Part shown: positions 55,147 to 64,000 of the stretch, piece after piece
Position numbering within the stretch: the stretch's first letter is position 1
How the letters are laid out: the number at the start of each line of letters is the position of its first letter
Assembly: GCA_903837605.1 (NCBI GenBank)
Contig: CAILVF010000087.1
Coordinates: forward strand, 1 to 64,000
Source: an uncultured Bacteroidales bacterium
Lineage (GTDB): Bacteria; Bacteroidota; Bacteroidia; Bacteroidales; FEN-979
Direction: 5' to 3'
Length of the DNA: 64,000 bases
Made by a program: the position numbers and the translations under genes
The notes under the pieces: model-generated
Database searches by the model: none
Seen by the model: only the letters and a program-made list of their open reading frames with translations
What the model was told of the DNA's origin: nothing

Positions 55147-57009
55147 ATGAAAAAAACTACTTTGTTCATTACGTTGGCTCTGCTGGGATTATGTTCAAGC
55201 ATCAGTGCCCAGGATCCAAAACCGGCCCGGGAACCTGGCAAGAGCTATTTCAAATTTCAGCCCCGTATTAAAATAGGTATAGGCAAGAACTTTACTGCCC
55301 TGCCAATGAAATTTGACGACTTTACAATGACTTACATGGGAAAGGTCACTCAACCCGTGCAGGGTGCAACCAATGATTTCCTCAAAACCAAATGGGGTAT
55401 CTACGGGGGAGCCAATCTTGATTTCTACCTGCATCCGAATTTTGGTTTCGGCCTTGATTTCGATTATTTCAACAATAAAATCAAATTTATCGCTCCCCAG
55501 GCTCTTGTGGATTATACAAATTCACATCCGGTGACACATCTTATAGAAAGTGACCGAAAGAACCAGAGCCTGATCTTTGTTGGTATCGGCCCGAGCTTCA
55601 AAATTCTGACCACTCCAAAGTGGGACCTGGATGCAAACCTCCGCGTAGGGTTAAGCCATCTTGATATGGGATCACTGAGCGTTTCTGTAGATTCCCTGGA
55701 TAATTCGGATATCGTCAGGCCACGGAAGTCAATCCTGGTTTTTGACTACCACAAGGCTGTTAATACAATTGGGATTAAGGTAGGGATTTACGGCAACTAC
55801 TGGTTCAATTCATTTCTCGGCATTACCTTGGGAGTCGAATACATCCATTCATTCGTTTCAGCCAAAAAAGTTAATGATGATGCGACGTATGTGATGAAAT
55901 ATAAAGACCCCCAGTATTATAAGGATGGGAGCGGCAACTTTGACGAGTATGCATATTTCAATTCAGCCACACCACTTGACAACTACCCGGTTAAATCCTT
56001 TAATGTAAATCATATCGCTGTTTCGGCAGGTCTGGTTTTTAAAATAGAAAAAGTAACGGTAAAAAAAGTCAAGGAAGAGTTCAGGGATATCATCGTACTG
56101 GTGAAGGATTCATTAACAAATATCCCTGTTGCAGGGGTCGGAGTCAACCTGATAGATAATCAGGGTAAAACCATTCATACCCGCATTACCGAAGAGAATG
56201 GTAAAGTGACATTTGAGCACGTTCCGCAAGGCGACTATACATTGTTTGGCCGCCAGGGAGAGCTGAAGACCAACCGCGCGGTAATTACAGCCTCGGAGTT
56301 CTCGAAAAAAGGAACAACCATTTACCGGGAGCTGCTGCTGAGCGACCTGAGGTTTATTTTATCGGGCGTTACCGTTGAATGCGACCAGAAAGATAAGACC
56401 ATCGGCAATGTCAACGTAGAACTTACCAATACATCAACCGGGAAGTCAGAAAAAACCATTTCAGGGCCGGAGGGTAAATTCACCTTCAATCTTGAACCAA
56501 ATTCCGATTATACTATTGTTGCCAGTAAGGACGGGTACTATTCAGGTATACAGGAAATCTCGACCAAAGGCCTCGACCGCAGCAAAACCCTTTATGTTAA
56601 ACTGGTCTTGTGTGTGAATGAACTTAAGGTCGGATCAACGTTTGTCCTGAACAACATCTATTACGATTTTGACAAATGCAATATCCGCCAGGATGCCTCT
56701 GTGGATCTTGATCACCTGGTAGAGATCATGAGAAACTATCCAACCATGGAAATTGAACTTTCTTCCCACACCGATCAGCGCGGTACCGATGCATACAATA
56801 ATAAACTCTCACAATGCCGCGCCGAAAGCGCCGTGGATTATATCGTAGGGAAAGGGATAAGTAAAGCCAGAATTACTGCGGTAGGATACGGGAAAACCAA
56901 GCCAATCGAAGATTGTACAAAGATCAATGGCTGTCCCACAACCTCACAGGGCGATTGTCCCTGCCATCAAAAGAACCGCAGGACGGAAATCAAGATCCTG
57001 AAAATGTAA
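55147..57009 (+). CDS. OmpA-family outer-membrane protein with beta-barrel and two regulatory-like domains
   Basis: After a signal peptide (residues 1-21), residues about 30-310 form an outer-membrane barrel (SYFKFQPRIKIGIG; VGIYGNYWFNSFLGITLGVEYIH). Two CarboxypepD_reg/Cna-B-like beta domains follow (IIVLVKDSLTNIPVAGVGVNLI and TIGNVNVELTNTSTGKSEKT). The C-terminal OmpA domain (FVLNNIYYDFDKCNIRQDA, then SSHTDQRGTDAYNNKLSQ and the Arg-containing GYGKTKPIEDC) should bind peptidoglycan. It therefore bridges the outer membrane and cell wall and may present or anchor the flanking lipoproteins. 620 residues. Confidence 0.9.
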   Translation: MKKTTLFITLALLGLCSSISAQDPKPAREPGKSYFKFQPRIKIGIGKNFTALPMKFDDFTMTYMGKVTQPVQGATNDFLKTKWGIYGGANLDFYLHPNFGFGLDFDYFNNKIKFIAPQALVDYTNSHPVTHLIESDRKNQSLIFVGIGPSFKILTTPKWDLDANLRVGLSHLDMGSLSVSVDSLDNSDIVRPRKSILVFDYHKAVNTIGIKVGIYGNYWFNSFLGITLGVEYIHSFVSAKKVNDDATYVMKYKDPQYYKDGSGNFDEYAYFNSATPLDNYPVKSFNVNHIAVSAGLVFKIEKVTVKKVKEEFRDIIVLVKDSLTNIPVAGVGVNLIDNQGKTIHTRITEENGKVTFEHVPQGDYTLFGRQGELKTNRAVITASEFSKKGTTIYRELLLSDLRFILSGVTVECDQKDKTIGNVNVELTNTSTGKSEKTISGPEGKFTFNLEPNSDYTIVASKDGYYSGIQEISTKGLDRSKTLYVKLVLCVNELKVGSTFVLNNIYYDFDKCNIRQDASVDLDHLVEIMRNYPTMEIELSSHTDQRGTDAYNNKLSQCRAESAVDYIVGKGISKARITAVGYGKTKPIEDCTKINGCPTTSQGDCPCHQKNRRTEIKILKM

Positions 57010-57049
57010 GTGATGAAAAACCCATATTCAGAAAGTAAAAACACCTGAT

Positions 57050-58048
57050 ATGAAAACCGTTTCAAAATTTTCTCTGACCGTGATGCTTCTTGCAGCCCTG
57101 AGTTTTTTCTCAGGCTGCAAGAAGAAAAGCGAAGATCCTCCTGCCAACGGACCGGTTCCGGTAGTATCTACAATCAATTACTCCAATGTGCTTCTCAACA
57201 CCGCTGACCTTTCAGGGAATGTCACTGATGACAGGGGTTTATATGTATCCAAACATGGTTTTTGCTGGAGTAATACCAACACGAATCCAACTATCCAGAA
57301 CGACACCATGGTGGCAGGAGACGGGGCGGGATCGTATACAGGGACAATAACAGGCCTGAAAGGCCAGAGGAAGTATTATGTCCGTGCATTTGCCACGAAC
57401 AGTAATGGGACCGGTTATGGCAGTATTCTTACTTTAACCACCATTGATACAACGATAACCGACATCGATAACAACCGTTACCTGATTGTGCAGATCGGGA
57501 CCCAGGTATGGATGGCCGAAAACCTGAAAACAACCAGGTATAACGATGGCGTTGGTATCCCCCTGGTTACAGATGATGTAGAATGGGCCAATGAACAAAT
57601 TGGCGCATATTGTTACTATAACAATGACCCTGCTAATGCAGCCGTCTATGGAGCATTGTATAACTGGTTTGTTGTTCAGAGTGGTAATCTTGCACCAGCC
57701 GGCTGGCATGTGCCCACTGATGGAGAATGGGTTACCCTGTTAAATTTCCTCGGAGGTAAGAATATAGCGGGCGGCAAAATGAAAGAGCAGGGTCTTGCCC
57801 ACTGGTCTGATCCAAATACCGGGGCAGATAACAGCAGCGGTTTTTCAGGGCTCCCTGGTGGCGAGCGTATTTGTATTCTCCAACTTGTATTTTATGATGA
57901 AGTTCAGATTTTTGGAAACTGGTGGTCGGCAAATGGGAATTCCGGCGAAAAAGCCTCGTTTTTTAGCTTATATTATATGAGTCCATTTGTACAAAGCTCT
58001 ATAGTGGGTAAAACCACCGGGTACAGTATCCGTTGCATAAGGAATTAA
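57050..58048 (+). CDS. FISUMP-domain lipoprotein (second copy)
   Basis: The 332-residue product has a lipobox (AALSFFSGC), the same Ig-like segment (YYVRAFATNSNGTGYG) and the same FISUMP domain (LIVQIGTQVWMAENLKTTRYNDG; ALYNWFVVQSGNLAPAGWHVPTDGEW; GFSGLPGGERI; IRCIRN) as the protein at 54112. The two share long identical stretches and were probably made by duplication around the OmpA gene. The central ligand-region sequences diverge. Confidence 0.9.
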   Translation: MKTVSKFSLTVMLLAALSFFSGCKKKSEDPPANGPVPVVSTINYSNVLLNTADLSGNVTDDRGLYVSKHGFCWSNTNTNPTIQNDTMVAGDGAGSYTGTITGLKGQRKYYVRAFATNSNGTGYGSILTLTTIDTTITDIDNNRYLIVQIGTQVWMAENLKTTRYNDGVGIPLVTDDVEWANEQIGAYCYYNNDPANAAVYGALYNWFVVQSGNLAPAGWHVPTDGEWVTLLNFLGGKNIAGGKMKEQGLAHWSDPNTGADNSSGFSGLPGGERICILQLVFYDEVQIFGNWWSANGNSGEKASFFSLYYMSPFVQSSIVGKTTGYSIRCIRN

Positions 58049-58156
58049 AAAATCATTGGGTATGAACTTCCGGGCAAACCCGGGGTCCGGCCTTGCCCAG
58101 GGGAGTGGTGGATGCGGATACGGGAGGCTGAAATTAAACCACCGCCACCCCTTGGT

Positions 58157-58990
58157 TTAGAACTCGTCGGGGAGGGCTTTCAGTTGTTCATAGGTGAAAA
58201 CAGGCCCATCCTTGCATATATAGGTGCTGCCGATATTGCAGCGGCCGCATTTACCCAGCCCGCACTGCATTTTCATTTCCAGTGTCGTGATCACGTCCTT
58301 TGGCGCAAAACCAAGACGGTCGAGCGACTGAAGAGTGTACTTGATCATGATCGGTGGTCCGCAGGTGATGACTTTGGTATTTGCAATCTCCGGTTTCACC
58401 ACTTCTTCAAGGATCTTGGGAACCACGCCTACATTATCTTTCCAGGTTTCTTCAGGCTTGTCGATGGTAAGCACAACCTTGATGCTTGTATTTTTCTTCC
58501 ACTCCTCTATTTCTTCCTTGTAACAAAGGTCTGCGGATGTGCGGGCACCGTATAGTATCGTGAAGTCCTTGTAATCTCCCCGGTTGTCGATACAATACTG
58601 TATCAGTGAACGCAGGGGCGCCAAACCGATACCTCCGCCCACGAAAAGCAGGTTTTTCCCTTTGATGTCATCCAGGGGGAACCAGTTGCCGTAAGGACCA
58701 CGGATCCCGACATCATCTCCTTCCTCAAGATCGGTATGGATATCGGCAGTAACAACTCCCGCCCTTTTTATGGAGCAATCAAAATATCCCTTACGGGTGG
58801 CCGATGATGAAATACAAAAGGTGCATTCCCCCGAACCCAGTAATGAAAATTCAACAAACTGTCCCGGCTGCCAGGAAAATTTCTCGGAAATACTGTCGTC
58901 TTTGAATTTCAGCCTGTAGGTGCGAACATCAGGTGTTTCCTGGATAATCCGGTCAATCTTGGCGAGGGAGGGAACTAATAATGCTTCCAT
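58157..58990 (-). CDS. flxA: FlxA-like NAD(P)H:flavin oxidoreductase subunit
   Basis: This 277-residue FAD/[2Fe-2S] protein oxidises NAD(P)H and passes electrons to the Flx ferredoxin subunits. FAD site: FSWQPGQFVEFSLLGSGE with C/S patterns; NAD site: GGGIGLAPLRSLI and TCGPPIMIKY. The C-terminal cysteines MQCGLGKCGRCNIGSTYICKDGPV hold a [2Fe-2S] cluster. It resembles PyrK and dihydroorotate dehydrogenase electron-transfer subunits, but the operon places it in the Hdr-Flx complex. It is the last gene of the unit. Confidence 0.85.
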   Translation of the reverse strand: MEALLVPSLAKIDRIIQETPDVRTYRLKFKDDSISEKFSWQPGQFVEFSLLGSGECTFCISSSATRKGYFDCSIKRAGVVTADIHTDLEEGDDVGIRGPYGNWFPLDDIKGKNLLFVGGGIGLAPLRSLIQYCIDNRGDYKDFTILYGARTSADLCYKEEIEEWKKNTSIKVVLTIDKPEETWKDNVGVVPKILEEVVKPEIANTKVITCGPPIMIKYTLQSLDRLGFAPKDVITTLEMKMQCGLGKCGRCNIGSTYICKDGPVFTYEQLKALPDEF

Positions 58991-59099
58991 AAATATTTTA
59001 CTTTATATTTTTTAAACCGTGATTCTGCGGGTATTTCACAGGAGCCGCATCAGGTGAACGGAATGGAACCGTTACGGCGGTGTGAAAATACGGGTAGGA

Positions 59100-60155
59100 T
59101 CACACTTCCATCGGTGCTGCTGCAACGTGGTTTACTACCTCAAAGATGGAAATGTTCACCGGGCAGGATATCGCGCAATGGCCGCAGCCCACGCACAGAT
59201 TTACGCCGAACCTTTCCTTGTAATACACGAACTTATGCATAGACCTTTGTCTCCAGCGGCGGTATTTGGCAGGGCGCGGATTATGGCCGCCTGCCTCCAG
59301 GGTGAAGTACACATTGTTACAGGAATCGTAACTTTTGTACCTCACTCCCGTGTCTTTGATTTTCTCGTCACTGATCTTGAAACAGTGGCAGGTCGGACAA
59401 ATAAAGGCACAGGTGTTGCAGCTGACGCAGTTTCTTGTAGCTTCCTCATAAGCTGTTGAGTCAAACCGTTTCGACATCTTTTCATTGACGTCCTTATAAT
59501 CCATTTTAAGGCGGAAAGAAGCGGCAAATGCCTCATATTGCTTCTTCATTTCATCTAACGCCTGCTGACTGCCGGCTGCAGACTCCTTTCCGAGGTTTTC
59601 CTTAAGAAAATTTTCGCCTTTTTCGGTTCGGGCCTGTAAATAAACTTTTCCTCCGGGGCCGCTCACCACGGCTACGTCCAGGGCATCCAGGTTTTCCAGG
59701 TCATAGTCCAGGGAAGTGCAGAAACACTGGGTGTCGGCCTTGTCGCAACGCTTGGAAAAGATCACCGTGTTGGCACGGCGATTCAGGAAGTCGCTGTCAA
59801 TATAATCCCACTTGTTCACTGCTTCTAACACCTGCAATCCGCGTGCATCGCAATGCTTCACGCCAAGGATCACCCGCGGGCCTGAAAGCTGGTCCTGCCC
59901 GGTTTCATGGATGCTTGTGCCTGCGCTGGTCGCTTCATACTTCATGATCTTTGAAGCACGCGGGAAAAACAAGGGCTTCACGCTCATGGTCATGGCAATT
60001 GGCGAATCAGGGTCGCATTCCTTCAAAGATGAAACTTTTTTATAATCATACTTCCCGAATTTCTCAACGGGAGCATAGGTTTCATGTTTGCTGATAATGG
60101 CTTCATAGAGTTTCTGCAAGCCATCTTTATCGGTAACAAAAGTTGAAAAGCTCAT
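59100..60155 (-). CDS. flxB: FlxB-like [4Fe-4S] electron-transfer subunit
   Basis: The 351-residue protein relays electrons. Two C-terminal [4Fe-4S] motifs are visible: NCVSCNTCAFICPTCHC and NLCVGCGHCAISCPVN. The N-terminal part contains VKHCDARGLQVLE, as in anaerobic sulfite reductase subunit A and hydrogenase-associated ferredoxin subunits. Its place between flxA-like and flxC-like genes is the same order as in Desulfovibrio flxABCD-hdrABC loci, read in the other direction of transcription. Naming is by position and resemblance. Confidence 0.75.
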   Translation of the reverse strand: MSFSTFVTDKDGLQKLYEAIISKHETYAPVEKFGKYDYKKVSSLKECDPDSPIAMTMSVKPLFFPRASKIMKYEATSAGTSIHETGQDQLSGPRVILGVKHCDARGLQVLEAVNKWDYIDSDFLNRRANTVIFSKRCDKADTQCFCTSLDYDLENLDALDVAVVSGPGGKVYLQARTEKGENFLKENLGKESAAGSQQALDEMKKQYEAFAASFRLKMDYKDVNEKMSKRFDSTAYEEATRNCVSCNTCAFICPTCHCFKISDEKIKDTGVRYKSYDSCNNVYFTLEAGGHNPRPAKYRRWRQRSMHKFVYYKERFGVNLCVGCGHCAISCPVNISIFEVVNHVAAAPMEV

Positions 60156-60170
60156 AATCTGTCGTTCGGA

Positions 60171-61021
60171 TTACAGTATAAAATCATCGGGATCCTTAAG
60201 GCTGTATTTGTAGAAAGCCCCGCGGTCACCTTCTTCGACACCCGCCAGGTGGTTCTGGAAGTTGTCATAAATCACCTTCTCGTTCTGTTTATGCAGAAGA
60301 TGCGCGGCAGGTGGCTTGGACAGGCTTTTTCGCAGTTGCGGCAGTCGACGCAACGGCCCGCCAGGTGCAGCGACCATGTCATCAGGGCATGGAAGGCGCT
60401 GGATGCCGTGTTTGAACCGTTATAGATCGTTGCCGTTTCCTGGTCTATGCAACATTTGGCGCAGTAACACAGCGGACAGGAATGCCTGCAGGCGTTGCAG
60501 CGGATGCAGTTATCGAAGATCTCTTCGAAATATTCCCGCCGTTCAACGAGGCCTTTTACGGCAAGCCCGGCGATATCTGCATTTACGATATAATCCTTCT
60601 TCCCCCTGGGGCTGCCCAGCATTTCATCATATACTACGGCATCAGGGACGATGCATTCAATGCAATTCTGCATTTTCTGCCCCTTTTCGTCGACAACCCC
60701 TTCGCAGGCGATGCCTATGATGTAAAGATTATCGCGTTTTACCTGGCTCTCGGTAAGAAGGAGGTTGAGTGAACGGCTGTCGCAGCCTTTCACAACCAGC
60801 CCAACCCTCTTATTCCGGGTATGGTCGGCTTTCAGGTAGTTCGACAGGTTGAACACTGATTTTTCGGTAAAAACCAAGGCCGGCACTTCCTTCGGATCGT
60901 TGATCACGACAGGAACCTGGTTGTCGTCAAAGCCGTTCATACGGTAGCCGACAAACACGTCGATCTTACCTTCTGCAAACAGCTTCGCGGCAATGTCCTG
61001 GATCTGTTTTGAATAGTCCAT
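60171..61021 (-). CDS. flxC: FlxC-like [4Fe-4S] electron-transfer subunit, with a frameshift
   Basis: The protein carries FeS motifs CIRCNACRHSCPLCYC and CVDCRNCEKACP. The first frame ends early as ACPSHLPRIF...; the next frame gives the expected continuation AHLLHKQNEKVIYDNFQNHLAG down to the stop at 60171, 15 bases before the flxB start. One base is missing near 60305-60306, in the sequence CTGCCGCGCAT; restoring one base after CC gives SHLPAHLLHKQ. The broken frame loses only the last 60 residues or so, after the cluster motif. A sequencing or assembly error is the simplest explanation, since the tail is otherwise intact; a recent mutation is the alternative. Confidence 0.75.
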
Positions 61022-61503
61022 TATTTGCTGAAATTTTCTTTTTTATACAAATGAAGGGGGCCGAGCTTTACAACATCTTCGGTCACTTTTTTAACGACCT
61101 GGGCGAATTTGGCGCCTTCGGCAGCCGATACCCAGCTGAACTGAACCCTGTGTTCATGGAAGCCCACCATCTTCAACAACTCCTTGGTCACCAGGAAACG
61201 CCTGCGGGCATAATAATTCCCGCTGATGTAATGGCAATCGCCCGGATGACAGCCCGAGATCAGCACGCCATCCGCGGTGGTCTGCAAGGCTTTAATGATA
61301 AACCAGGGATCTACCCGCGAAGAACAGGGTACGCGTATAATGCGGATGTTCGGCGGATACTGCGTACGCGAAGTACCTGTGAGGTCCGACCCTGCGTAGG
61401 AACACCAGTTGCAGAGAATGCCCACGATCACCGGCTTCCATTCGGGAGGGGCAATCAATTCGGGTTTTTCAATGCTTACGATCTTGTCTTTTACTTCTTC
61501 CAT
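61021..61503 (-). CDS. flxD: MvhD/FlxD-type [2Fe-2S] subunit
   Basis: This 160-residue subunit links the Flx module to HdrA, as MvhD links hydrogenase to HdrA in methanogens. Cysteine motifs are LCNWCSYAG, VPCSSRVDP and SGCHPGDCHY. Its ATG overlaps the hdrA stop (TGATG), and its stop overlaps the flxC start (TAATG), implying coupled translation of the whole complex. Confidence 0.92.
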   Translation of the reverse strand: MEEVKDKIVSIEKPELIAPPEWKPVIVGILCNWCSYAGSDLTGTSRTQYPPNIRIIRVPCSSRVDPWFIIKALQTTADGVLISGCHPGDCHYISGNYYARRRFLVTKELLKMVGFHEHRVQFSWVSAAEGAKFAQVVKKVTEDVVKLGPLHLYKKENFSK

Positions 61504-63476
61504 CAGATGGCAACTATCTCGTTAATGATTTGTGGATCTGTAAACCCGGCCAGGTTAATGGCCATGGAACGGCAGATGGCTACGCAGGAACCGCAACCCT
61601 GGCAAACGCCTTCGTTGATCTTGGCCACAGTGCGCATTTCTTTTGCGCCATGCCCGAGGGGGATATCTTCTGTAACGATAGCCTGGTAAGGACAAACCTT
61701 TACACAGTTCTGGCAGCCGCTGCAAAAATCCTTGTTCACTGTTGAGACCATCGGGTCTTTCTTGATGGTATCTCCGGCAAAAAGTCCGCACACCTTGGCT
61801 GCACAGGCCGATGCCTGGGCTACCGTCTCCGGGATGTCCTTCGGAGCCTGGGTACAGCCTGCAAGGAAAATGCCTGCCTTGGCTGTCTCAACCGGGCGTA
61901 ACTTCGGATGGGCTTCGGAAAGGTAACCGTACTTGTCGTATGAAATTCCAAGAAGCCTTGCGAGGGCCGGGTTTTCCTTGTCGGGAATAATGGCCGTGGC
62001 AAGAACCACGAGATCGGCTTCGACTTCGACTTCCTGTCCAAGTTGACCGTCTTCCCCGCGGACCATAAGCTTCTCCCCTTTCTGGTAGATCTTTGAAACA
62101 CGGCCGCGGAGGTATACCGCCCCGGTCTCAACCTGAGCCCTGTTCACGAATTCCTCGTACCCCTTCCCTGCCGCGCGTATATCCATATAGAAAATATAAG
62201 CCCTCGAATCATGCACTTTATGGTGCAGGAGGATGGCATGCTTGGCTGTATACATGCAGCAGATCTTCGAGCAGAATTCAATGCCCTTGGCCTTGTCGCG
62301 CGACCCGACGCATTTGATGAAAACCACGGTCTTGGGGACTTTCCCGTCGGATGGCCTGACAGGCAATCCCCCGGTAGGGCCGTTGGCCGATACCATGCGC
62401 TCGAATTCCAGGGAGTTGATGATGTCCTTGTAACGCCCGACCCCATATTCTTCATAAGGCGTGGCATCCCAAAGGTCATAGCCGGTTGCAACAACAACGG
62501 CGCCTATCTCCCTTTCGATGACCTCATCCGTCATCTTAAAATCAATAGCGCCTTTTTCGCAGAATTTTGCACATATCCCGCATTTCCCTTTCAGCAGCAT
62601 TGTGCAGTGCTTTGCATCTATAACAGGTTTGTTAGGAACCGCCTGGGGGAAAGGAGTGTAAATGGCTTTGCGTGTATCGATCCCCATATTATACTCATTC
62701 GGGACTTTGACCGGGCATTTCTGCCAGCAGGCTCCGCAACCTGTACATGACTTGAAGTTCACGTATGAGGCTTTCTTCCGGATCTTGGCCTTGTAATTGC
62801 CCACGTAACCGTCGAGTTCAATAACTTCCGAATAGGGGATAAGTTCAATAAAAGGATGTGAGGCTACATCCACCATCTTTGGAGTGAGGATGCACTGTGA
62901 ACAGTCCAGCGTTGGGAAGGTTTCATCGAGCTGAGCCATGCGGCCCCCGATTGACGGGCTTCTTTCAACAAGGGTCACCGGGATGCGTGCATCGGCAATG
63001 TCCAGGGCAGCCTGTATGCCGGCAATCCCGCCGCCGATGACAAGTGCTCGTTTGGTAACGGGGACCGAGATCTCGTGCAGCTGTTCGTTGGCGATGGATT
63101 TGGCAACAGCCATTCTCACCAGGTCCCCCGCTTTATCGGTAGCAGCTTTTTTATCTTTCTGGTGGACCCAGGATGAATGTTCGCGGATATTGGCCACTTC
63201 CAGCAGGTACGGGTTCATCCCGGCATCGCTGAGCGCCTTGCGGAAGGTCTTCTCATGCATACGGGGGGAACAGGCCGCCACGACGATCGATGTAAGCCTG
63301 TACTGCACAATGGCGTCCCTGATCATCTGCTGTCCGGGATCGGAACACATGTACTTGTAATCAACGGCAAACTTGACTTCCCTGATCTTTTTGGCTTCCT
63401 CAACAACGGTCGGGACGTCCACAAAGTCGGCAATGTTAGCGCCGCAGAAACAAACGAATACTCCTACTCTTGCCAT
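61503..63476 (-). CDS. hdrA: HdrA, FAD subunit of heterodisulfide reductase-like complex
   Basis: HdrA holds the FAD at which electrons are bifurcated between a low-potential ferredoxin and the HdrB disulfide site. The 657-residue product begins VGVFVCFCGANI, and has CSDPGQQMI, the FAD motif VIGGGIAGIQAALDIA, cysteines in TLDCSQCILTPKM, a ferredoxin motif CTGCGACWQKCP, and two C-terminal [4Fe-4S] sites CSGCQNCVKVCP and CQGCGSCVAICR. All expected parts are present. It overlaps hdrB by one base and flxD by one base. Confidence 0.95.
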   Translation of the reverse strand: MARVGVFVCFCGANIADFVDVPTVVEEAKKIREVKFAVDYKYMCSDPGQQMIRDAIVQYRLTSIVVAACSPRMHEKTFRKALSDAGMNPYLLEVANIREHSSWVHQKDKKAATDKAGDLVRMAVAKSIANEQLHEISVPVTKRALVIGGGIAGIQAALDIADARIPVTLVERSPSIGGRMAQLDETFPTLDCSQCILTPKMVDVASHPFIELIPYSEVIELDGYVGNYKAKIRKKASYVNFKSCTGCGACWQKCPVKVPNEYNMGIDTRKAIYTPFPQAVPNKPVIDAKHCTMLLKGKCGICAKFCEKGAIDFKMTDEVIEREIGAVVVATGYDLWDATPYEEYGVGRYKDIINSLEFERMVSANGPTGGLPVRPSDGKVPKTVVFIKCVGSRDKAKGIEFCSKICCMYTAKHAILLHHKVHDSRAYIFYMDIRAAGKGYEEFVNRAQVETGAVYLRGRVSKIYQKGEKLMVRGEDGQLGQEVEVEADLVVLATAIIPDKENPALARLLGISYDKYGYLSEAHPKLRPVETAKAGIFLAGCTQAPKDIPETVAQASACAAKVCGLFAGDTIKKDPMVSTVNKDFCSGCQNCVKVCPYQAIVTEDIPLGHGAKEMRTVAKINEGVCQGCGSCVAICRSMAINLAGFTDPQIINEIVAI

Positions 63477-64000
63477 TATTCAACCTCACTTTCTGCCTTT
63501 ACGGCTTTTTTGCCTTTGGCGGTTTTTTTTGGTTCTTCTATCACTTCGCCGATATGGGCCAATGCACCGTCGACAGGGACGATATGCTTGGAAAACATCA
63601 TTTTATCTTTCGGATAGCCGAAAGCCATAGCCATCAGCTGGGTGAGATAAAAGATCGGGAGATCATATCTGACTTTAAATTTCTTCTCAATATCAGGCTG
63701 TCTCATATCGAGGTTCGACTGGCAGAGCGGGCAGGCTACAACAATGGCATGGGCCCCGCTTTCTTTTGCCATTTCGAGGATCTTTCCGCTAAGCTGCAGT
63801 ACCACATCGGTATCGGAAATGGAAAAAGAAGCTCCACAGCATTCGGTCTTGAAATCGAAGGGCATTGCTTTTGCGCCTAAAGCCTCCACTATCCGGTCCA
63901 TCGACATGGGGTATTCTGGTGAATCGAACTGGGTGATGGCTTTTGGCCGGGTCAGAAGGCAGCCGTAATAGCAGGCGATCTTCATCCCGCTGATAGGACT
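63476..64000 (-). CDS. hdrB: HdrB, disulfide-reducing subunit (5' end cut by the window)
   Basis: HdrB binds two special [4Fe-4S] clusters in CCG domains and reduces the disulfide. Only the second CCG domain is inside the window: Cys in CYYGCLLTRP, the pair in ECCGASF and CPLCQSN. The frame is open to the window edge (SPISG precedes the first internal Met at 63985), so the full gene starts beyond 64000. A usual HdrB has about 290 residues and is followed or preceded by hdrC, which is probably just outside. The C-terminus has a lysine-rich tail (PKKTAKGKKAVKAE). Confidence 0.9.
   Translation of the reverse strand, partial: SPISGMKIACYYGCLLTRPKAITQFDSPEYPMSMDRIVEALGAKAMPFDFKTECCGASFSISDTDVVLQLSGKILEMAKESGAHAIVVACPLCQSNLDMRQPDIEKKFKVRYDLPIFYLTQLMAMAFGYPKDKMMFSKHIVPVDGALAHIGEVIEEPKKTAKGKKAVKAESEVE

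Noticed and set aside
63476-63985. Complete short HdrB of 169 residues
   Set aside because: The frame is open through the window edge before the Met, and only the second of two CCG domains is present, so the gene is cut by the window.

Overview
The window comes from a member of the Bacteroidota, most likely an uncultured anaerobic Bacteroidales-type bacterium. The evidence is a type IX secretion sorting tail on a large secreted protein, repeated TAnnTTTG promoter elements (several with TTG or TTTG 20 bases upstream), FISUMP lipoproteins, a GH109-like Tat-exported enzyme, the short form of NuoG, and almost no Shine-Dalgarno sequences. No rRNA, tRNA or CRISPR array was recognised.

Layout. 0-10 kb: glyQS (minus), a Fic AMPylase with palindromic operators, a GH109-like oxidoreductase, an RHS remnant, an ORF6N gene beside a 95-nt hairpin, a prolyl oligopeptidase, and an unknown protein with a possible transglutaminase-like core. 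10-16.7 kb: an Omp28/PKD T9SS cargo, a ferritin-like protein, a fusion of metallo-beta-lactamase and C45 Ntn-hydrolase domains, and an ABC-F protein. 16.7-30.3 kb: a complete 14-gene complex I operon (nuoA to nuoN, minus strand), interrupted between nuoJ and nuoK by a four-helix-bundle (23S rRNA intervening-sequence-like) gene. 30-38.6 kb: small membrane proteins, cstA, a lipoprotein, a mannose-6-phosphate isomerase/ROK kinase pair, an aldo/keto reductase and threonine aldolase. 38.7-50 kb: a secreted LAP-repeat protein, aquaporin, a papain-like protease, MFS and dicarboxylate transporters, TfoX-N, YciI, an LpxL-like acyltransferase, an acyl-CoA ligase, an ABC exporter pair and a secreted unknown. 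50.2-58 kb: a beta-propeller histidine kinase and NarL-type regulator, followed by a FISUMP lipoprotein, an OmpA protein and a second FISUMP lipoprotein. 58-64 kb: an hdrBA-flxDCBA operon (minus), cut by the window end inside hdrB.

Energy metabolism is the functional core. Complex I oxidises NADH and pumps ions. The Hdr-Flx complex is expected to oxidise NADH with flavin-based bifurcation to ferredoxin and a disulfide. CstA may import pyruvate or peptides. Sugar-phosphate enzymes, proteases and secreted proteins suggest a fermenter of polymers.

The most unusual signal is a set of very short tandem arrays. Most have a strict 7-bp period in unrelated sequence families (GAATATT, CCCGTTT, CCTGCAT, GTGACTG, AATCGTA, ATTCGAT). 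One family has an 8-bp period (ATCCAGTT). They fill gaps between genes, abut start and stop codons, flank the four-helix-bundle gene in inverted orientation, and sit in frame inside nuoL (twice), the ROK kinase and the mannose-6-phosphate isomerase. Six of the sites lie in the nuo operon.
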